In this document: piece by piece, positions 11,497 through 22,246 of the stretch | How the letters are laid out: every line of letters begins with the position of its first letter | Numbering within the stretch: the first letter of the stretch is position 1 | Origin: Trichuris trichiura | Lineage: Eukaryota > Nematoda > Enoplea > Trichinellida > Trichuridae | Length of the DNA stretch: 64,000 nt | Direction of reading: 5' to 3' | NCBI GenBank assembly: GCA_037903355.1 | Contig: JBAJFE010000004.1 | Coordinates: forward strand, 2,604,001-2,668,000 | Program-made: the position numbers and the translations under genes | The notes under the pieces: generated by a model | Told to the model about the DNA's origin: nothing | Databases searched by the model: none | What the model saw: the letters and a program-made list of their open reading frames with translations, nothing else

Positions 11497-12933
11497 GGTA
11501 CGAACAACCCGAACGAGAGTACAATTTGGGAAATCTCACGGCGCCGACGTGGTCGCGAACTGCCGTGAGAATGTGGCGCCTTCCTTAGACCGCTTCGGCA
11601 TTGCTACACTCAACGACAGCCGTTGCGAGCGGTCGCGTCGAGCGATAGACAAAGATACAAAGGGTTGACGCAGCTTAATTGGTCTACTGTAGAAAACTGC
11701 AAAAACAACCTGCGCATTTTTCTTCGCTAACTAGGTTGCTACTGCTCTTCAAGGGGACCTTTCGCAAGCGACTTAAATTTTTTAAATCGCGTCTTGTCGA
11801 CCTTACACTTTTCCAATGGTGCCTCCCTTTCCTGTCCGCGTTTTTCGAAAATTGAAGTTTTGGAATTTCGGCGGGGAACGATAGCCAATAGCGCAGTACC
11901 GATTGTTCGAAAAGGTCAACCGTAAAGGCTTTGTATTTTTTTCGATGTAAACTCGGAGAGCGACCGATGGGATTTGCGAAAATTTCACCTTCGATGCAAT
12001 GTATACTGCTCATCAGTCATACTGTAACACCGTCTGCTTTTCCCATTCGGCAGTCATTCGCGGCAGGCAGCGACGGGTTTGGTAAGGTAATATTTTGCCA
12101 GCGGAATTGTTGATTTGTTCCGCCAACGCGACGTGATGCTACTAGTCTCGTTCGTCTGACTTGTTCTAGCAATTTTCTTTGATTAGACTCTATTTTTACC
12201 TGATCTGTTTATTTAAAGAGAACTGTTTTGCATTTGCTTGTTTCCGCATTTGTTAAATTGTTTTTTTTTCAGGTATTGACTTTGCCGTGGAAATGCGTTC
12301 AATTCGTCTTAGGCCGTACTGTATCTTGCCAGCGAAAAGTAAACGCTATCCTAGTAATGGATAATTGTAACTCGCGCTCTCCAATTTGAAAATACGTATC
12401 CAAAATGACGAGCTTTAATTTGGAAAGCGTTCAAGTCTATTCCAATTGAAAAAGAGTGTTATTTTAGTGAAGCTCGGTGGCGTAAACGTTTGAGGTCCAT
12501 GGTCGAAGTAGCAATTGATTTGCAGTATAAAAATGCAATGCAAAATTCCAACGGTAATGCCGGTTTGTCGGCCGACTGTGTTGACTTTTCGCAAGAATGG
12601 CTTTGTATTTATTGTACGACTAAAGCTTAGCCGCTAAATGATTTTGAAGTACTCGACACGGCTGCGTTTTACGGTATGGCTGCTCAGCGTCTATAAGAAG
12701 TGCTTTGCGTCAAAATGCGCGCTTGCGTTGAAGGTATTTGTTTGGAAAATAAATATTCTTGAGATAGCATTAGCATACCTCGAATGAGAAAGGCAAAATA
12801 ATTGATCGAAACGGCGCTGATTAAGTCAATATTTCAAAAAGTTGAATTAACTGAACCTGCATTCTTTATACTGTAATGAGATTAGAGTTTTCGGCATTGC
12901 TGTTTTTATTCTTTTCTTTATACCTCTGTTGAT
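11497..12933. other. intergenic, divergent promoters
   Basis: No coding exon is seen. It separates the 5' ends of the Ski-family gene (-) and the ZCCHC9-like gene (+), so it should hold both promoters. I see no clear TATA box or other site that I could assign. Confidence 0.5.
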
Positions 12934-15900
12934 ATGGAATTGGACGAGTCTGTTAGTGGCGAACGGCAACAAAGCGTCAAGTCGGTAACAGGGCCAAAAA
13001 AATACTTATCGCGTAATAACGATGGAAAGGAAGAGCGACTGCGAAAACAAAAGCGTAGCGAGATGCGTCGCCTACGTCGTCAGAAGAAGGTGACGCAAAA
13101 CAAGGTACGTTGTTTAGCTTTGATTTCCAACGTTCGATTTTGTTTCTCCGTTGACTGTTAGTTAAAATTTCAAATTGCGGGCTGGCAAAAGTTGTTGACA
13201 AAGTACAAAAGAGTTCCGCTTTTCTAATATTGACAGTGGCTACACGTATTAATTCTGTAAGTTTATCCTTCTTTTAAAAATATTCTATATCGTTAGGTCT
13301 GCTACAACTGTCGTCAAAGCGGACATACTGTCGCTACGTGCTCAAAATTCACTGATGACGCTGCGTTTGGTATTTGCTTTCGCTGCGGCTCAACGGAACA
13401 CATGCTGCAAAAGTGTAAGCTGAAAATTAAAGGCAAGTTATTGTTTAAGGCGGTCTTTTTAAAATTGTTCGGCCAGAGCATTAGCGTCTTGCCCGCTGGC
13501 GCTCCACAGGTGGCGCTGGAGCCGTCTGCTCGCTGCTTATTGGTTCTGGCCATTCAAACATTGATTGGTCAGCGTGACACGCTACTCTAAAACGGGAGTC
13601 TCTTGAGTTTGGGTCTGCTGACCTTGTGGTTCCTTCCGACCTCGTACGCCATGACGCAGACGCCACGTTTTGATACGGAAGTTTTGAATTGTACTAATTA
13701 GCATAAGGCACTTGCACAAAAATGGGGTACAAGTTTACTGACGCTTTCTGTTAATATGCAAATATGCTTCCAAGAAGAACTGTATAGTTTTTCTACTCCA
13801 CTGGGCACAGCTTGATACCGATATAAGCGGGGTTTACGCACACGAGCTTAAGTTCATAGGTTGAATATTGACATGTTATGGAATTAGTTGAATGTTCAAT
13901 TATTTAGTCAATGCGTTATGGACTAAATAATTGAACATTCAGCGCTGTGCCCCAAGATGGCAAAAATTTTTAAAAAAATAGCAAACAGTCAATCTGTTTC
14001 TGTAGTTAACGAGGGCTCAAAGCGTTGCCATCATACGACGCCGTCTCGTCACTGGAGAACGAATCTTCACTGGGCTTGTCATCAACTTGTGAGTCATCAT
14101 TTGCTAATTCGTCGGTGGAAAAGTCGGGACGTATACCTAAACGTGTTAAACAGCATAAGACGCGAACGCTTAACAGTCCGCTCATACTTTGTTCGTCCAA
14201 CATATCCTCTATGTCAACAATGTTCGACTCGCTCTCTTCAACGGTGGCTGATTGTATTGACGGAGTCAAGCAGAGAAACTCTTCGCACGGAAAAGTCTTC
14301 AATGCATCTAATACATTGTAGTCATTTATAAAAGGCGGAGCTCAAGGTCTGCCAAATCTTAAAAGTAATCGTACGCGGAAAAGTAAATGGTTTTGGATGG
14401 AAAATGATTTTCAGGATTGCACAACTACGCGTAAATGACAAGTCGCTGAGCTACGTAGGGCCAACGACGGCATTTTGAAAAAGCTTGTCAACGCGTAGGC
14501 GGTTGGTCATCGGACAGTCTGGACAACTAACTTACGCGGCAACAAGTAAACAAAGTCGCCTTGAGCTTACCACCAATGAAAGCATACTTCGGATTCGTAT
14601 TTATCACATTTTCAAGATGCTCTAACTTCATAGTGCGGCGGCTAGCCGGCATCTGCGCCGCTACCTCGCCGACCAAGTCTTGTATGAACAATTCCTACAA
14701 AAGAGCATTTTTGAAAAAACTCATAGAGTTCGAACGGAATTTTCGCTACCGTAGCTTTCGCCATTCCTTCAGCAGCTTCTTTGCTGACACGTAACGGGTC
14801 GGAGGCCATTGACATGATCCTTTTCACTGTCGACGTTGGCAACGCCATTTCTAACAAGATTTAGGTGTCGCTAAACTTTCTACCGTACCTCTTTAATGAC
14901 CTACAGGTTCGTCACCGTACGTTATCAGAATTCAGGTTCTGCAACAATATTGTTAGCTGTTTTCTGGCCATCTTTGATCGATTTTAAATGTTTCAACTGG
15001 AACGCTGTACTTCCTAGTTTGGCTCGTATCATTTTTTGCCTATTCGCCTGCATACAACTAACCTTAGGTCACCTTCGTCTGGAAAATGCAAATTCCCTCT
15101 CGAAACCATAAACTATATGGTTAGGCTTAGGCGTAGGCAGCGGTAGAGCAGAATGATCGACGAATTTACGGAAAACAGTAAAAACCTGCGGGCAGGTAGG
15201 TAACATGAGCCAAAGTTTGAACTGACTTTTCCAACAGTTTTCAAGATGCCGAGTTATGCTACCTCATCATTGATAACATGATGCTTTTGTACGGGAGCGT
15301 GTGTTTTCATATTGAAAATATCTTTATTGCGGATTCTCTCCCGTTGAGAAGTAAAATAAAAAGATTTTTTCTTCCGTCCGAAGCTTTCAGGTCTGCCGCG
15401 ACCCGTCTTCAGCGGTCCAATGAAGTTTGTGGTGGTTACTGAGACGACATTTTCTCTTCCGTCACTTATCAACGTTTAAAACGAGAGTTTTAAAGTTCTT
15501 CATCTGTGTCTGTCAGCTGCCAGTAATCTTGTAGAAATTTGTTAATGCATGGGCCGACCTTGTAGTTTCGTTTTCAATTTTTATCCCTTTGTTCCAAAAA
15601 TGTGATTTGATTTTTCTTCAGTGTTTCAGTTCCCATTGATTTTAGCTTGTGTGTCAACTATTAAGGGAACAACAATTGTGGAGTGTAATGATATTTGTCC
15701 ATAAATCACTAATGTCTGCCCCTTGGTCTCGATTGAAAGTCACGTTGTTTCTAATATAGAGAGCCTCTTTTAGTTTTCTTAGGTGTAGGTTACTTTCATA
15801 GCAAAGGGCTCTTGGATGGAGGGGCTGTTTGCAATTCACCGCATGTTCTACCACCGCGGAAGCTTGAATTGCCTTTTCCATGGTTTTTGTTGGATCCAAC

Positions 15901-18900
15901 ATTGGTCTTCCGCGGCGAGGTATTGGGGAGTGCATATTGTGTAGGCTACTTTTTGCATTGTTGTAACTGTTTAGTTTCCTTATGTGTTCTTGGAATCGGT
16001 GTTCTAAAGTATTCCCTGTTTCGCCGACGTAAACTGCTGAACAAGATCATTCGATCGCGTAGATGAGACCCGTTCTTTCGTTTATGGGAATTTTCCTTTT
16101 GTCCGTCCGGAGAATTGATCTCAGATTGGGAGAATTTTTGAAAAAGACTCTGAAACCCAATCTTTTACTTAGCTGAATAAACTTTTCGCCTAGTCCCGCC
16201 ACATATGGAACAACTAAACGTGGATATAGTGAGGTATTAGGATCAGGAGCTTTACCTTTGTGTAGCCTGTATTTGAATACTCGGTCAATGAAGGATTTAG
16301 GATGATTTTTGTAGAAGACTTTTCTAATATAGTTAAGTTCCGGCTGTAGATATTCAGGGTCACATATATTGACTGCCCTATCGACCATTCCGGAGAGGAT
16401 TCCACGCATTACTGATCGTGGATGATGTGATGAGAAGTTGAGATATTGTTCAGTCTGCGTGGGTTTCCTATAGACTCTGGTTTTAAGCCCTTCATTTGTG
16501 CGAATAATAAGCACATCTAGAAAGGGAAGACTTTTGTTTTCTTCTTTTTCCATGGTGAAGACTATCTGGTTTGGGCGCATGTTGTTGAGGAATTGTAGAA
16601 ATTGTTCTTCTTTTCCGGCCTTGATAATTACAAAGATATCGTCCACATATCTTTTGAAGAGGAGTGGGGCGATTTGTCTGTCTACGTTTTCGAAAATTCT
16701 TCTCTCAAGGTTTCCCATAAAAACTTCTGCTAAGACTGGGGATAAAGAACTGCCCATTGGGACTCCGCTGGATTGTTTGTAGTATTTGTTGTCAAAGGTA
16801 AAGTAATTGCCATCTTGCATGCAAAAAGAAACCAGCTTGATAATGTGAAAGGGATTTAACTTTGTTCTGCTGGGTAGACTTGTATCTGCATTGAGGAGGC
16901 TGTACAACATCTCCAATGTGTCTGGCACTGGAATGCTCGGGAATAAATCTTTTACATCGTAACTAACTAGAATCTCATCGGGTTTCAGGTGATGCTTTCG
17001 TATTTCATTGACGAAAGATTTGCTATTTTTGACGAAAGAGGGTTCTTTGCCGGTTAAGGGTTTGATGATCTTTTTTAAGTATTGACTGAGCTCGCTTGTA
17101 GTGCTGTTGATTGTAGATACTATTGGTCTTAGTGGGACATCCGGTTTGTGTACTTTGGGAAGCCCGTATAGCTCAGGGGGTCTATAATTCGACGCGAATT
17201 TAAGATGTGTTGCTAATTTGGATATTTCTGATTCTTTGGTCTCTGCGGCAAACGTAACGAGAAGAGAACGGAGATTTTTCCGAGAGGCTTCTGTAGGGTC
17301 GGCGGGTAGAGGTGTGTAATTCTCTGTGTTTAATATAGTTGTCATCTTTTCAGTGTAGGTGCTTCTGTCCAGTAGAACTGTTCTATTTCCTTTATCTGCT
17401 TTTGTGATAATTCTGCTGGATTGTTTTCTTAGTTGACGTAAGCAATTCATCTCGTATCGGTTTAAGTTTGGAGTGTTGTTAAAGTTGTGACCTAGGATAA
17501 TTGAAGATAAACTATTCCTAATCCGTGTGGCTATCTCTGGGTCAACTGAAGATAGGCTGTCCTCAATGGAGACAATGATGTCGAGAAAAGGTGGCTTTTT
17601 GGGAGTTGGGACGAAGTTTAGTCCTTTTTCTAATATAGTTCTCTCACTCTCATTTAGAGGTGCAGAGCTAAGGTTAATAACTCCCGTGCTTAGCTTTGTC
17701 GCAGTGTTTCTTTGTGGAGAACTCCTGTAAGAGTGTGAAGATATCGTCTGGGGTCTGATTTGAAGGTTGTCAAATTTCCTTTTTAGTACATGCTTTTGCG
17801 AAGTGCATACCGTTCTTGTGGCGAGTTCCACGTGATTGATCAGGGTTTCGTAAATATTTTTGTGTAACCATGTTCTGAGGAAATCCAGAGTGCAAATGTA
17901 ATCTGCTCGTAGTCTTGCTAGGGTGGACCTGTGTTTTCTTATAACATTTCGTAGTAGCGATAATCCAGCCTTGAATAAGATTCTTCTGGTTTGATTATCT
18001 CCATACTGGCCCCATTTTAGCTTGAAGCAATTGGGTAAAATTCCATGGTCTCTACATTTAAGCAGGAAAGTTAGTTGACCCTGTGTGAGTCCTGCTTTAA
18101 CACGTGTGTGTTCCAAATGTCGTTACTTCTCAACGGGAAAGAATCCGTAATAAAGATATTTTCAATATGAAAACCTCATCATTGATCAGCGTCTTTAATA
18201 CGGTAGCTGCGTCCCGTTGGTAAGCACAAAAAAGAAAAAAAGAAAAAAGAACTTCCAGAGCTTTCGGGTCTGTCGCGACCCATCTCGACCGCGACAATGA
18301 TATTGACCGCTGACGACGGGTCGCGACAGACCCGAAAGCTCTGGAAGTTCTTTTTTCTTTTTTGTGCTTACCAACGGGACACAGCTACCGTATTAAAGAC
18401 GCTGAACTATGAAAACATACAGTCCCGTACCAAAACATCGCATTTTCAAGACCTCATCATTGATTGCTTAATTCAAGTACCTCGCCTACTGCCAATTTTT
18501 GCTGTAAGAATTACCGATTTTTTGTTATCATTTTTGATCGTTAACTTTTCAAAATTTGAAAAAATGATTTTCAAGTACATATTCCCCTTCTCGCCTTCTT
18601 TTGCCGCAGCTTTCAAGGCGTAACGTGTTTTGTCGACAGGCCTGCCTTACGCAAGATGCTTTATATGCGGTTGTCAGGGTCATCTAGCGAAAAAGTGTCA
18701 AGAGAATCCCAAAGGGATATACCCGTTCGGTTGGTGCCTTCGCTGTACCGTTTTCTCGTTTTCGAAAATCTACTTTTAGGAGGCCAATGCCAAATATGCA
18801 ATGCCGTTGATCACCTGGCTCGCGATTGCGACCAAAAGTCGGTTCAAAGTATTTACTTTTTCGAATGTACTTTTCTCGACTAACACTGAAATGGGCCCAT

Positions 18901-19036
18901 TTTAGGTACACCTAAACAAAACAACGACGGGGACATTTCTCGCATAGCGAACAACGAAGACGGTAGTGCTAAGCCGGCGGCTCTAAAGCCTTCACTTAAT
19001 GACAAAAGGAAGCGCGGAAAAGTAGTGAAGTTTTAA
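12934..19036 (+). CDS. ZCCHC9: ZCCHC9-like protein with four CCHC zinc knuckles
   Basis: Five exons join in phase: 12934-13104, 13297-13432, 18640-18729, 18780-18848 and 18906-19036, giving 198 aa. Exon 1 is a basic N-terminus. Four zinc knuckles follow in order: CYNCRQSGHTVATC, CFRCGSTEHMLQKC, CFICGCQGHLAKKC and CQICNAVDHLARDC. The linker YARCFICG...ENPKGIY and the basic end KRGKVVKF match vertebrate ZCCHC9 (AKCFVCG...NPKGLY, ending KVVNF). ZCCHC9 proteins are nucleolar/nuclear RNA-binding proteins; the protein here is shorter than the human one (about 270 aa). Intron 2 (13433-18639) starts with AAAG|GCAAGT, a GC-AG intron, and is 5.2 kb long against under 200 bp for its neighbours. It contains an antisense histone-fold gene and a Penelope-like element. 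The last donor (A|GTATTT) was chosen because only that phase keeps the final exon open. Confidence 0.85.
13890..13940. repeat. perfect 20-bp inverted repeat, 11-nt loop
   Basis: Arms 13890-13909 and 13921-13940 are exact reverse complements (GAATGTTCAATTATTTAGTC). The repeat sits in the long ZCCHC9-like intron, just downstream of the nested antisense gene (65 bp beyond its stop). Confidence 0.9.
14006..14848 (-). CDS. histone-fold protein of the CHRAC1/POLE4/NC2-alpha type
   Basis: Three exons join in phase: 14750-14848, 14571-14694 and 14006-14307, giving 174 aa. The histone fold spans about residues 3-85. It starts LPTSTVKRIM, the usual LPLxxVKxIM opening of this group. It then has VSKEAAEGMAKAT|ELFIQDL across the first splice, the long central helix, then RRTMKLEHLENVI and YAFIGDALK, corresponding to helix 3 and the FxFLxD ending of CHRAC1 and NC2-alpha. 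The C-terminal 80 residues are acidic and Ser-rich (ESESNIVDIEDM, DELANDDSQVDD), as is common in Dpb3/NC2-alpha-like proteins. Such proteins pair with an H2B-like partner in chromatin-remodelling (CHRAC), DNA polymerase epsilon or NC2 complexes; the sequence does not say which. The whole gene lies inside an intron of the ZCCHC9-like gene on the opposite strand. Confidence 0.75.
15121..15132 (-). repeat. short TTAGGC (telomere-type) run
   Basis: Two exact TTAGGC units on the + strand, followed by a degenerate third (GTAGGC). On the complementary strand the flank (CTGCTCTACCGCTGCC) resembles the flank of the copies at 46.7 and 55.4 kb, so this is part of a dispersed repeat rather than a chance hexamer. 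Confidence 0.6.
15275..18172 (-). mobile_element. Penelope-like retroelement (PLE), copy 1, nearly intact
   Basis: The element encodes a reverse transcriptase followed by a GIY-YIG endonuclease, the combination that defines Penelope-like elements. It is bounded by a 14-bp direct repeat ACCTCATCATTGAT at 15261-15274 and 18173-18186, which I read as a target-site duplication. Its two ends are inverted copies of each other (15303-15350 against 18126-18172, about 47 bp), a known feature of PLE insertions. It lies in the large intron of the ZCCHC9-like gene, antisense to it. The same 14-bp repeat occurs a third time at 18451-18464, beyond an adjacent palindromic element. Confidence 0.85.
15654..18116 (-). 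pseudogene. PLE reverse transcriptase-GIY-YIG protein with one in-frame TGA
   Basis: Reading from 18116, the frame is open for 689 codons. It holds the RT core: KADKGNRTVLLD, then ELYGLPKVHKP, SYDVKDLFPSIPV, SSGVPMGSSLSPVLAEVFMG, and the catalytic box YVDDIF. It then enters the GIY-YIG domain (GLIYAIE), meets TGA at 16047-16049 and stays open in the same frame for another 131 codons (VYVGETGNTLEHRF, ending CCSLNS). The total of about 820 codons is a normal PLE length. Copy 2 in this window has an arginine codon (CGC) where copy 1 has TGA, so the stop is best explained by a CGA-to-TGA change. Otherwise the copy looks recently active. The first ATG is assumed. Confidence 0.85.
18187..18450. repeat. 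palindromic PLE-derived element with hammerhead-like core
   Basis: Left arm 18187-18281 and right arm 18318-18404 are near-perfect reverse complements (they differ mainly in A-run length) around a 36-bp centre. After the right arm comes about 46 bp resembling the PLE end (ATGAAAACATACAGTCCCG). The unit is then closed by the same 14-bp repeat that flanks the adjacent PLE (18173-18186 and 18451-18464). Each arm contains GACCCGAAAGCTCTGG; only the right arm is preceded by CTGACGA. Confidence 0.85.
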
Positions 19037-19206
19037 AAGATTCAGCTACAACCATTGCGCTGTGTGAATATTAAAAAGGAACAAACAATATTTGGTTGAC
19101 TATACCTGAAAGAAACGCATTTTTTTTGGAAACGACGACTAGTTATAGACAACGGTATGCTTGAACGCGACTAAAAGAAGAATTGTGGAGATTTTTGGTT
19201 ACCACG

Positions 19207-20286
19207 CTAAGCCCAGATCCTCAAGGTCGAATCCCAAGAGGCTGTGCAAAAGGAAGTGCCATCGGGCGAAGTCATCAAGCTTGAAACGCGATTTTCGTGT
19301 CCGTAAAGCATGCAAATACGATAGCACTTCAGTACATCCCATATGGCAACGGTGTAGTCGCCTACGCCGGCCATTAGCAGGCGGCCGCTTAGAGAAAAGT
19401 CGATGCCGTTAATGGGAAAAATTATGCTGTTTTTGGAGAATTCACAAACTTGACGGTCGGCTCTCAGGTCGAACAAGCGACAGCTTGAATCGTCCGATCC
19501 GGTTGCAAAAGCATCGCCGCTTGGATGGAAGCGAACCGCGTTGATATCCGCTTCGTGACCTTCGAAGCACTGTACGCACTGACCATTGCGGATATCCCAA
19601 ACAAGAGCCTGCTTATCAGCGCCACCAGATATGAATATATTGCTAGTATCCGCCTTTGGAATGTCAATTGAAAAAACGTCACTCATGTGACCATGGAAGC
19701 TCTGAATCATCTGACTACTTTCTACGTCCCATATAGCACAAGTAGAATCACCACTGGCCGTTAGTATAAGATTGTCGGAACGTAAAAAACGGCAACAGGA
19801 CATGTAACTAGTGTGCGTAGCAACTGTGCGTTTTTTACTCGATATGTCTTCGTGTAAACTTAGCGGATAAATGGTGCATTTATTGTCAAGACCTCCGCAG
19901 GCAACCAACGACGATGAGGGTGCGTAGGCGCAAGCCATAATCCACGTAGTTGGCATTGTTATTGCGTGCTCTTTGTTCGTCGTGAAAGCATCCCAAACGA
20001 TCACTTTTCCGTCGTGACTAGAAGAGACTATATGCCTTTTGTCGTTGCACCAATCCATGCAAAGCACTTTGCCTTGATGACCTTTTAAAAGGCGTCGTTG
20101 TTTGATATTTAAATTCGTTATTGGTTCCAACTTTTCAGCCAACTTTGTAATCGGTATGTCGTTCCATTTGCGCCTTTCGCTGTTCAATCGATTGCGAAGG
20201 CGTTCCGCTTCCTTTACAAGCGCATCCATGCAGCCTGACTGCACTTTTGCCTCTTTGAACAATTCCGTTGAAGATTGCTCGCCCAT
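19207..20286 (-). CDS. gpb-2: G protein beta-5 subunit (Gbeta5, GPB-2)
   Basis: An uninterrupted 359-aa frame. The N-terminal helix (about residues 15-45, [19 protein letters not shown]) corresponds to the coiled-coil that packs on a GGL domain. Seven WD40 blades follow, starting at [16 protein letters not shown] and ending WDSTLRIWA. Diagnostic Gbeta5 strings are present: [42 protein letters not shown] and HENRVSSL. Gbeta5 binds the GGL domain of R7-family RGS proteins rather than an ordinary Ggamma and tunes Go/Gq signalling in neurons and muscle (EAT-16 and EGL-10 in C. elegans). I chose MGEQSSTEL as the start because a TTGCAG/TTTCAG acceptor lies just upstream, so a 5' UTR intron is likely. 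The coding part has no introns, unlike its neighbours. It is convergent with the ZCCHC9-like gene, with stops 171 bp apart. Confidence 0.93.
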   Translation of the reverse strand: MGEQSSTELFKEAKVQSGCMDALVKEAERLRNRLNSERRKWNDIPITKLAEKLEPITNLNIKQRRLLKGHQGKVLCMDWCNDKRHIVSSSHDGKVIVWDAFTTNKEHAITMPTTWIMACAYAPSSSLVACGGLDNKCTIYPLSLHEDISSKKRTVATHTSYMSCCRFLRSDNLILTASGDSTCAIWDVESSQMIQSFHGHMSDVFSIDIPKADTSNIFISGGADKQALVWDIRNGQCVQCFEGHEADINAVRFHPSGDAFATGSDDSSCRLFDLRADRQVCEFSKNSIIFPINGIDFSLSGRLLMAGVGDYTVAIWDVLKCYRICMLYGHENRVSSLMTSPDGTSFCTASWDSTLRIWA

Positions 20287-21670
20287 AATGAAAAAGTTAT
20301 TCTGAAACCTGCAAGCATGCAAAGATGCGAGCAAGCTGGCTTTCACTTACTTTATCTCACTGTTGACAAAGCACAAATTTAAAATATAGCGAGAAATCTG
20401 GTCTTGGAACAGCGCCAAAATCGCAACGCGGAATTGACAAAGTTGAACACGGAAAACGACCAACAAAAGTCCGTTGTATAAAAGCGGTTTACGTACAACT
20501 GATTGCCCTTTTAACCGGCCGGAAAATAAAATTGGCTGTCTCTGCTGGCAACAGGGATAAAAGCATTTTTCGATCGAACAAAATGCAATGATACAAACAA
20601 GGCTATACGGTAGCATGCAAGTTCAAAGAAAAATTTGTATGGAAAACACGGCACAGCTTAAATTAATAAATGCCTCTCTGTTTATTTCCAACTCCGCGGT
20701 TGTGAAGTTATCGTCCAACAGATATAGCAACAGCAACGGAGTATGACGATGGCGATTTTAAAAATTTAAATTTCGGTGCGATAAACTTATTGTAATGCTG
20801 GTTGGTATTGTTTTTCGTTTTCGTACGCATTGTATTTTTGAAATTTTTTATGCATTTGTCGTTATGCAAAAGGTTATGACGCGAAGGTCATTGCACCATG
20901 AAAGAAAAACTAGGCTAACAGACTAACCACCCTCTTATATTATACTTCTTATTTTCTCATATATGTGTGCACTGCGGGCGCGTATAAATTAAAAATTTGC
21001 ATTTCGGAAGCTTTCATGGGAGTCTTGTCGCTTAGTCGCTCACCCTCTGAAGAATGCAGGTTCCTTCCTGCCAAGTACGCGACTATGCTGTTCCGCGCGT
21101 ACTAGCCAGCGTGCCGGTTATTTTGTTCTGCTCTTACTTAAGCCTAAGCCAAAGTAATATCCTTATATTTAAGCTAGGTTTAGGTAAGCGCAAGACAGTA
21201 TGGGCTGTACGTTTACAGTAAGACAATGGGGCAGCGAGGAGAGGATCCTTTTCAGCGAAGCAGCGTTTGTTACGGTGCTTACAGTAGAGATATCAGCATG
21301 ACGCAAATAATCTTCAACGTACTAGAACCTCTATTTCGATAGCTGGAGTAGCTGGAGTGTTTTTTTTTAAATTAAACTGTTCATAACATTTTGCAAAAAC
21401 GTAACAAGCTCGAATATTTAAAATTTATACAACTGATTTCATTTTTGGCAGAACGTTTTCTCGCTCGGCACAGCTGTCCTCACTATTCTAACCTACGCAT
21501 TTTTAATTTGGTTTACTGTAATCCCGTTCGCTAACTGCGAATGCGAACGATCTGTAGGCTTTACCTGTAGCGGTTATGCTTGCATGACGCTTTCGCTTTT
21601 GTGCAGATCAATTTTAAATTTGTGTCACGTCAAGATTTTTTAGTGATCCACACCTCTTGGGCAAGTTCAA
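20287..21670. other. intergenic; dispersed repeat near 21.0-21.2 kb
   Basis: I see no coding exon. The part around 21.06-21.2 kb carries the TTAGGC-type motif and GC-rich flank also seen at 15.1, 46.7 and 55.4 kb. Confidence 0.5.
21139..21150 (+). repeat. short telomere-type (GCCTAA) run
   Basis: TTAAGCCTAAGCC, about one and a half telomere units, preceded by a TGTTCTGCTCT flank similar to the other copies. Confidence 0.5.
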
Positions 21671-22246
21671 ATGCCACAGAATAGGGTTCTGCCACTTGAT
21701 TGGATTGAGTACACTGCACTTGGGCAATGTATCCCTGGTACCTTTTTTATTGCGTCAAAGACGCCGCTGGGCGAAAAACTGTCCGCATTGTTGCCGTCTG
21801 CTGACTGTCATTTCACTCCGGTGCAATTATTTAAAGAGATTAAGACGTCTGGCTACAAATTGAGAAAGGTGATTGATATAACTGCGACAAACCGTTACTA
21901 CGATCCAAAGGTGTTCAAAGCATATAATGTTGAATATATACACGTGCCAACTCCCGGTGGATCGGTGCCCCGCAATGAATTGCTTAGGAAATTTGTGGAG
22001 GAAGTAAAATCATTCAAGGAGCGCTGGAAGCGTTGGGCCTATGATCGCTCGGTAATCTGTGTCTGCTCCACGCACGGTGTCAACCGTGCTGGTTATTTCA
22101 TTTGCAAATATTTAATTAATTACGAAGGCTGGCAAGCCGAAGAAGCTATCCGTCGATTTGAAGAATATCGTGGCCACAAGTTCGAATCTCAGTATCTCAC
22201 TGAGGACGTGCTCAGTTCGGACCCTTCATTCCTACTTAAGACCTAA
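21671..22246 (+). CDS. pir-1: PIR-1/DUSP11-family RNA phosphatase-like protein lacking the catalytic cysteine
   Basis: A single-exon 191-aa frame, the usual core length. It starts PQNRVLPLDWIEYTALGQCIPGT, close to the DUSP11/PIR-1 opening, and keeps VIDITATNRYYDPK, YIHVPTPGGSVP and the active-site region THGVNRAGYFICKYLI. Family members are RNA 5'-triphosphatases/diphosphatases with a HCxHGxNR-type CX5R loop; PIR-1 in C. elegans works with Dicer. Here the loop reads VCSTHGVNRAG: counting back from the loop arginine, the nucleophile position holds Ser (TCC at 22058-22060) and the preceding His is Cys. The change is in the DNA, not an artefact of reading frame, and the rest of the domain is well kept. 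I expect a catalytically weak or dead, possibly RNA-binding, protein. An AATAAA lies downstream at about 22516. Confidence 0.85.
   Translation: MPQNRVLPLDWIEYTALGQCIPGTFFIASKTPLGEKLSALLPSADCHFTPVQLFKEIKTSGYKLRKVIDITATNRYYDPKVFKAYNVEYIHVPTPGGSVPRNELLRKFVEEVKSFKERWKRWAYDRSVICVCSTHGVNRAGYFICKYLINYEGWQAEEAIRRFEEYRGHKFESQYLTEDVLSSDPSFLLKT

Noticed and set aside
16047..16049. TGA in the PLE as a selenocysteine codon
   Set aside because: The homologous copy at 29.7 kb has an arginine codon there, so a simple CGA-to-TGA mutation explains it.
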